Source: Kitasatospora sp. NBC_00315 (GTDB lineage Bacteria > Actinomycetota > Actinomycetes > Streptomycetales > Streptomycetaceae). Taken from it: DNA of 64,000 nt. The notes under the pieces are model-generated. The model was not told the origin of the DNA. It searched no databases and worked only from the letters and a program-made list of their open reading frames with translations. The stretch is from NCBI RefSeq assembly GCF_041435095.1, contig NZ_CP108025.1, positions 3,844,001-3,908,000 on the forward strand. The letters run 5' to 3'. The position numbers and the translations under genes are program-made. Below are positions 63,991 through 64,000 of this stretch, one piece after another; within the stretch, counting starts at the first letter, position 1, and each line of letters opens with the position of its first letter.

Positions 63991-64000
63991 TGCTGGACTC

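Overview
The window comes from a high-GC actinomycete of the Streptomyces/Kitasatospora type. The evidence is the strong GC bias with long shadow reading frames, a conservon (CvnA-D signalling operon), a SARP regulator, an ABC sugar importer without its own ATPase, a multifunctional 2-oxoglutarate decarboxylase, and many GTG starts. All product names come from reading motifs and protein families by eye; no search was run.

Layout. (1) 1-7.1 kb: a partial MetE-like methionine synthase, a small membrane protein, an XRE-cupin regulator with a perfect 21-bp palindrome at its promoter, a PoxB-type pyruvate oxidase, and a GH65 disaccharide phosphorylase overlapping a beta-phosphoglucomutase. (2) 7.7-15.0 kb: conservon cvnA-B-C-D plus a P450, then a class I terpene synthase and a second P450. 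(3) 15.4-31.0 kb: an alpha-glucan locus with two secreted GH87 (alpha-1,3-glucanase type) multidomain proteins, a GH13 alpha-glucosidase, a sugar-binding lipoprotein with two permeases, and two paralogous LacI regulators. (4) 31.2-35.6 kb: a small hypothetical gene and kgd/sucA. (5) 36.6-57.2 kb: a type II (aromatic) polyketide cluster. (6) 57.4-64 kb: tRNA-Lys, a nucleotidyltransferase, an SDR, a tyrosine phosphatase, a PLD-helicase-DUF3427 protein and a ricin-type lectin.

The polyketide cluster is the most interesting part. A SARP activator leads it. The minimal PKS (KS-alpha, KS-beta, ACP) is accompanied by an ActIII-type ketoreductase, a didomain aromatase/cyclase, a PF04199-type cyclase, a small ABM-family oxygenase, two FAD hydroxylases, an O-methyltransferase, three SDRs in total, two SnoaL-like paralogues, an acyl-CoA ligase and an MFS exporter. 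A KSIII with a DpsC-like Ser-His-Asp active site stands beside a DpsD-like acyltransferase, which points to a non-acetate starter unit. Five arrays of TCGA-type heptamers on an exact 11-bp period lie in front of the operons and look like SARP binding sites. No sugar or glycosyltransferase genes are visible, so a non-glycosylated aromatic product is predicted. I cannot assign it to a known compound.

The alpha-glucan locus reads as one pathway: secreted GH87 enzymes cut the polymer, the ABC system imports oligosaccharides, and the GH13 enzyme (and possibly the GH65/PGM pair 12 kb away) breaks them down inside. Strong stem-loop terminators separate most transcription units.
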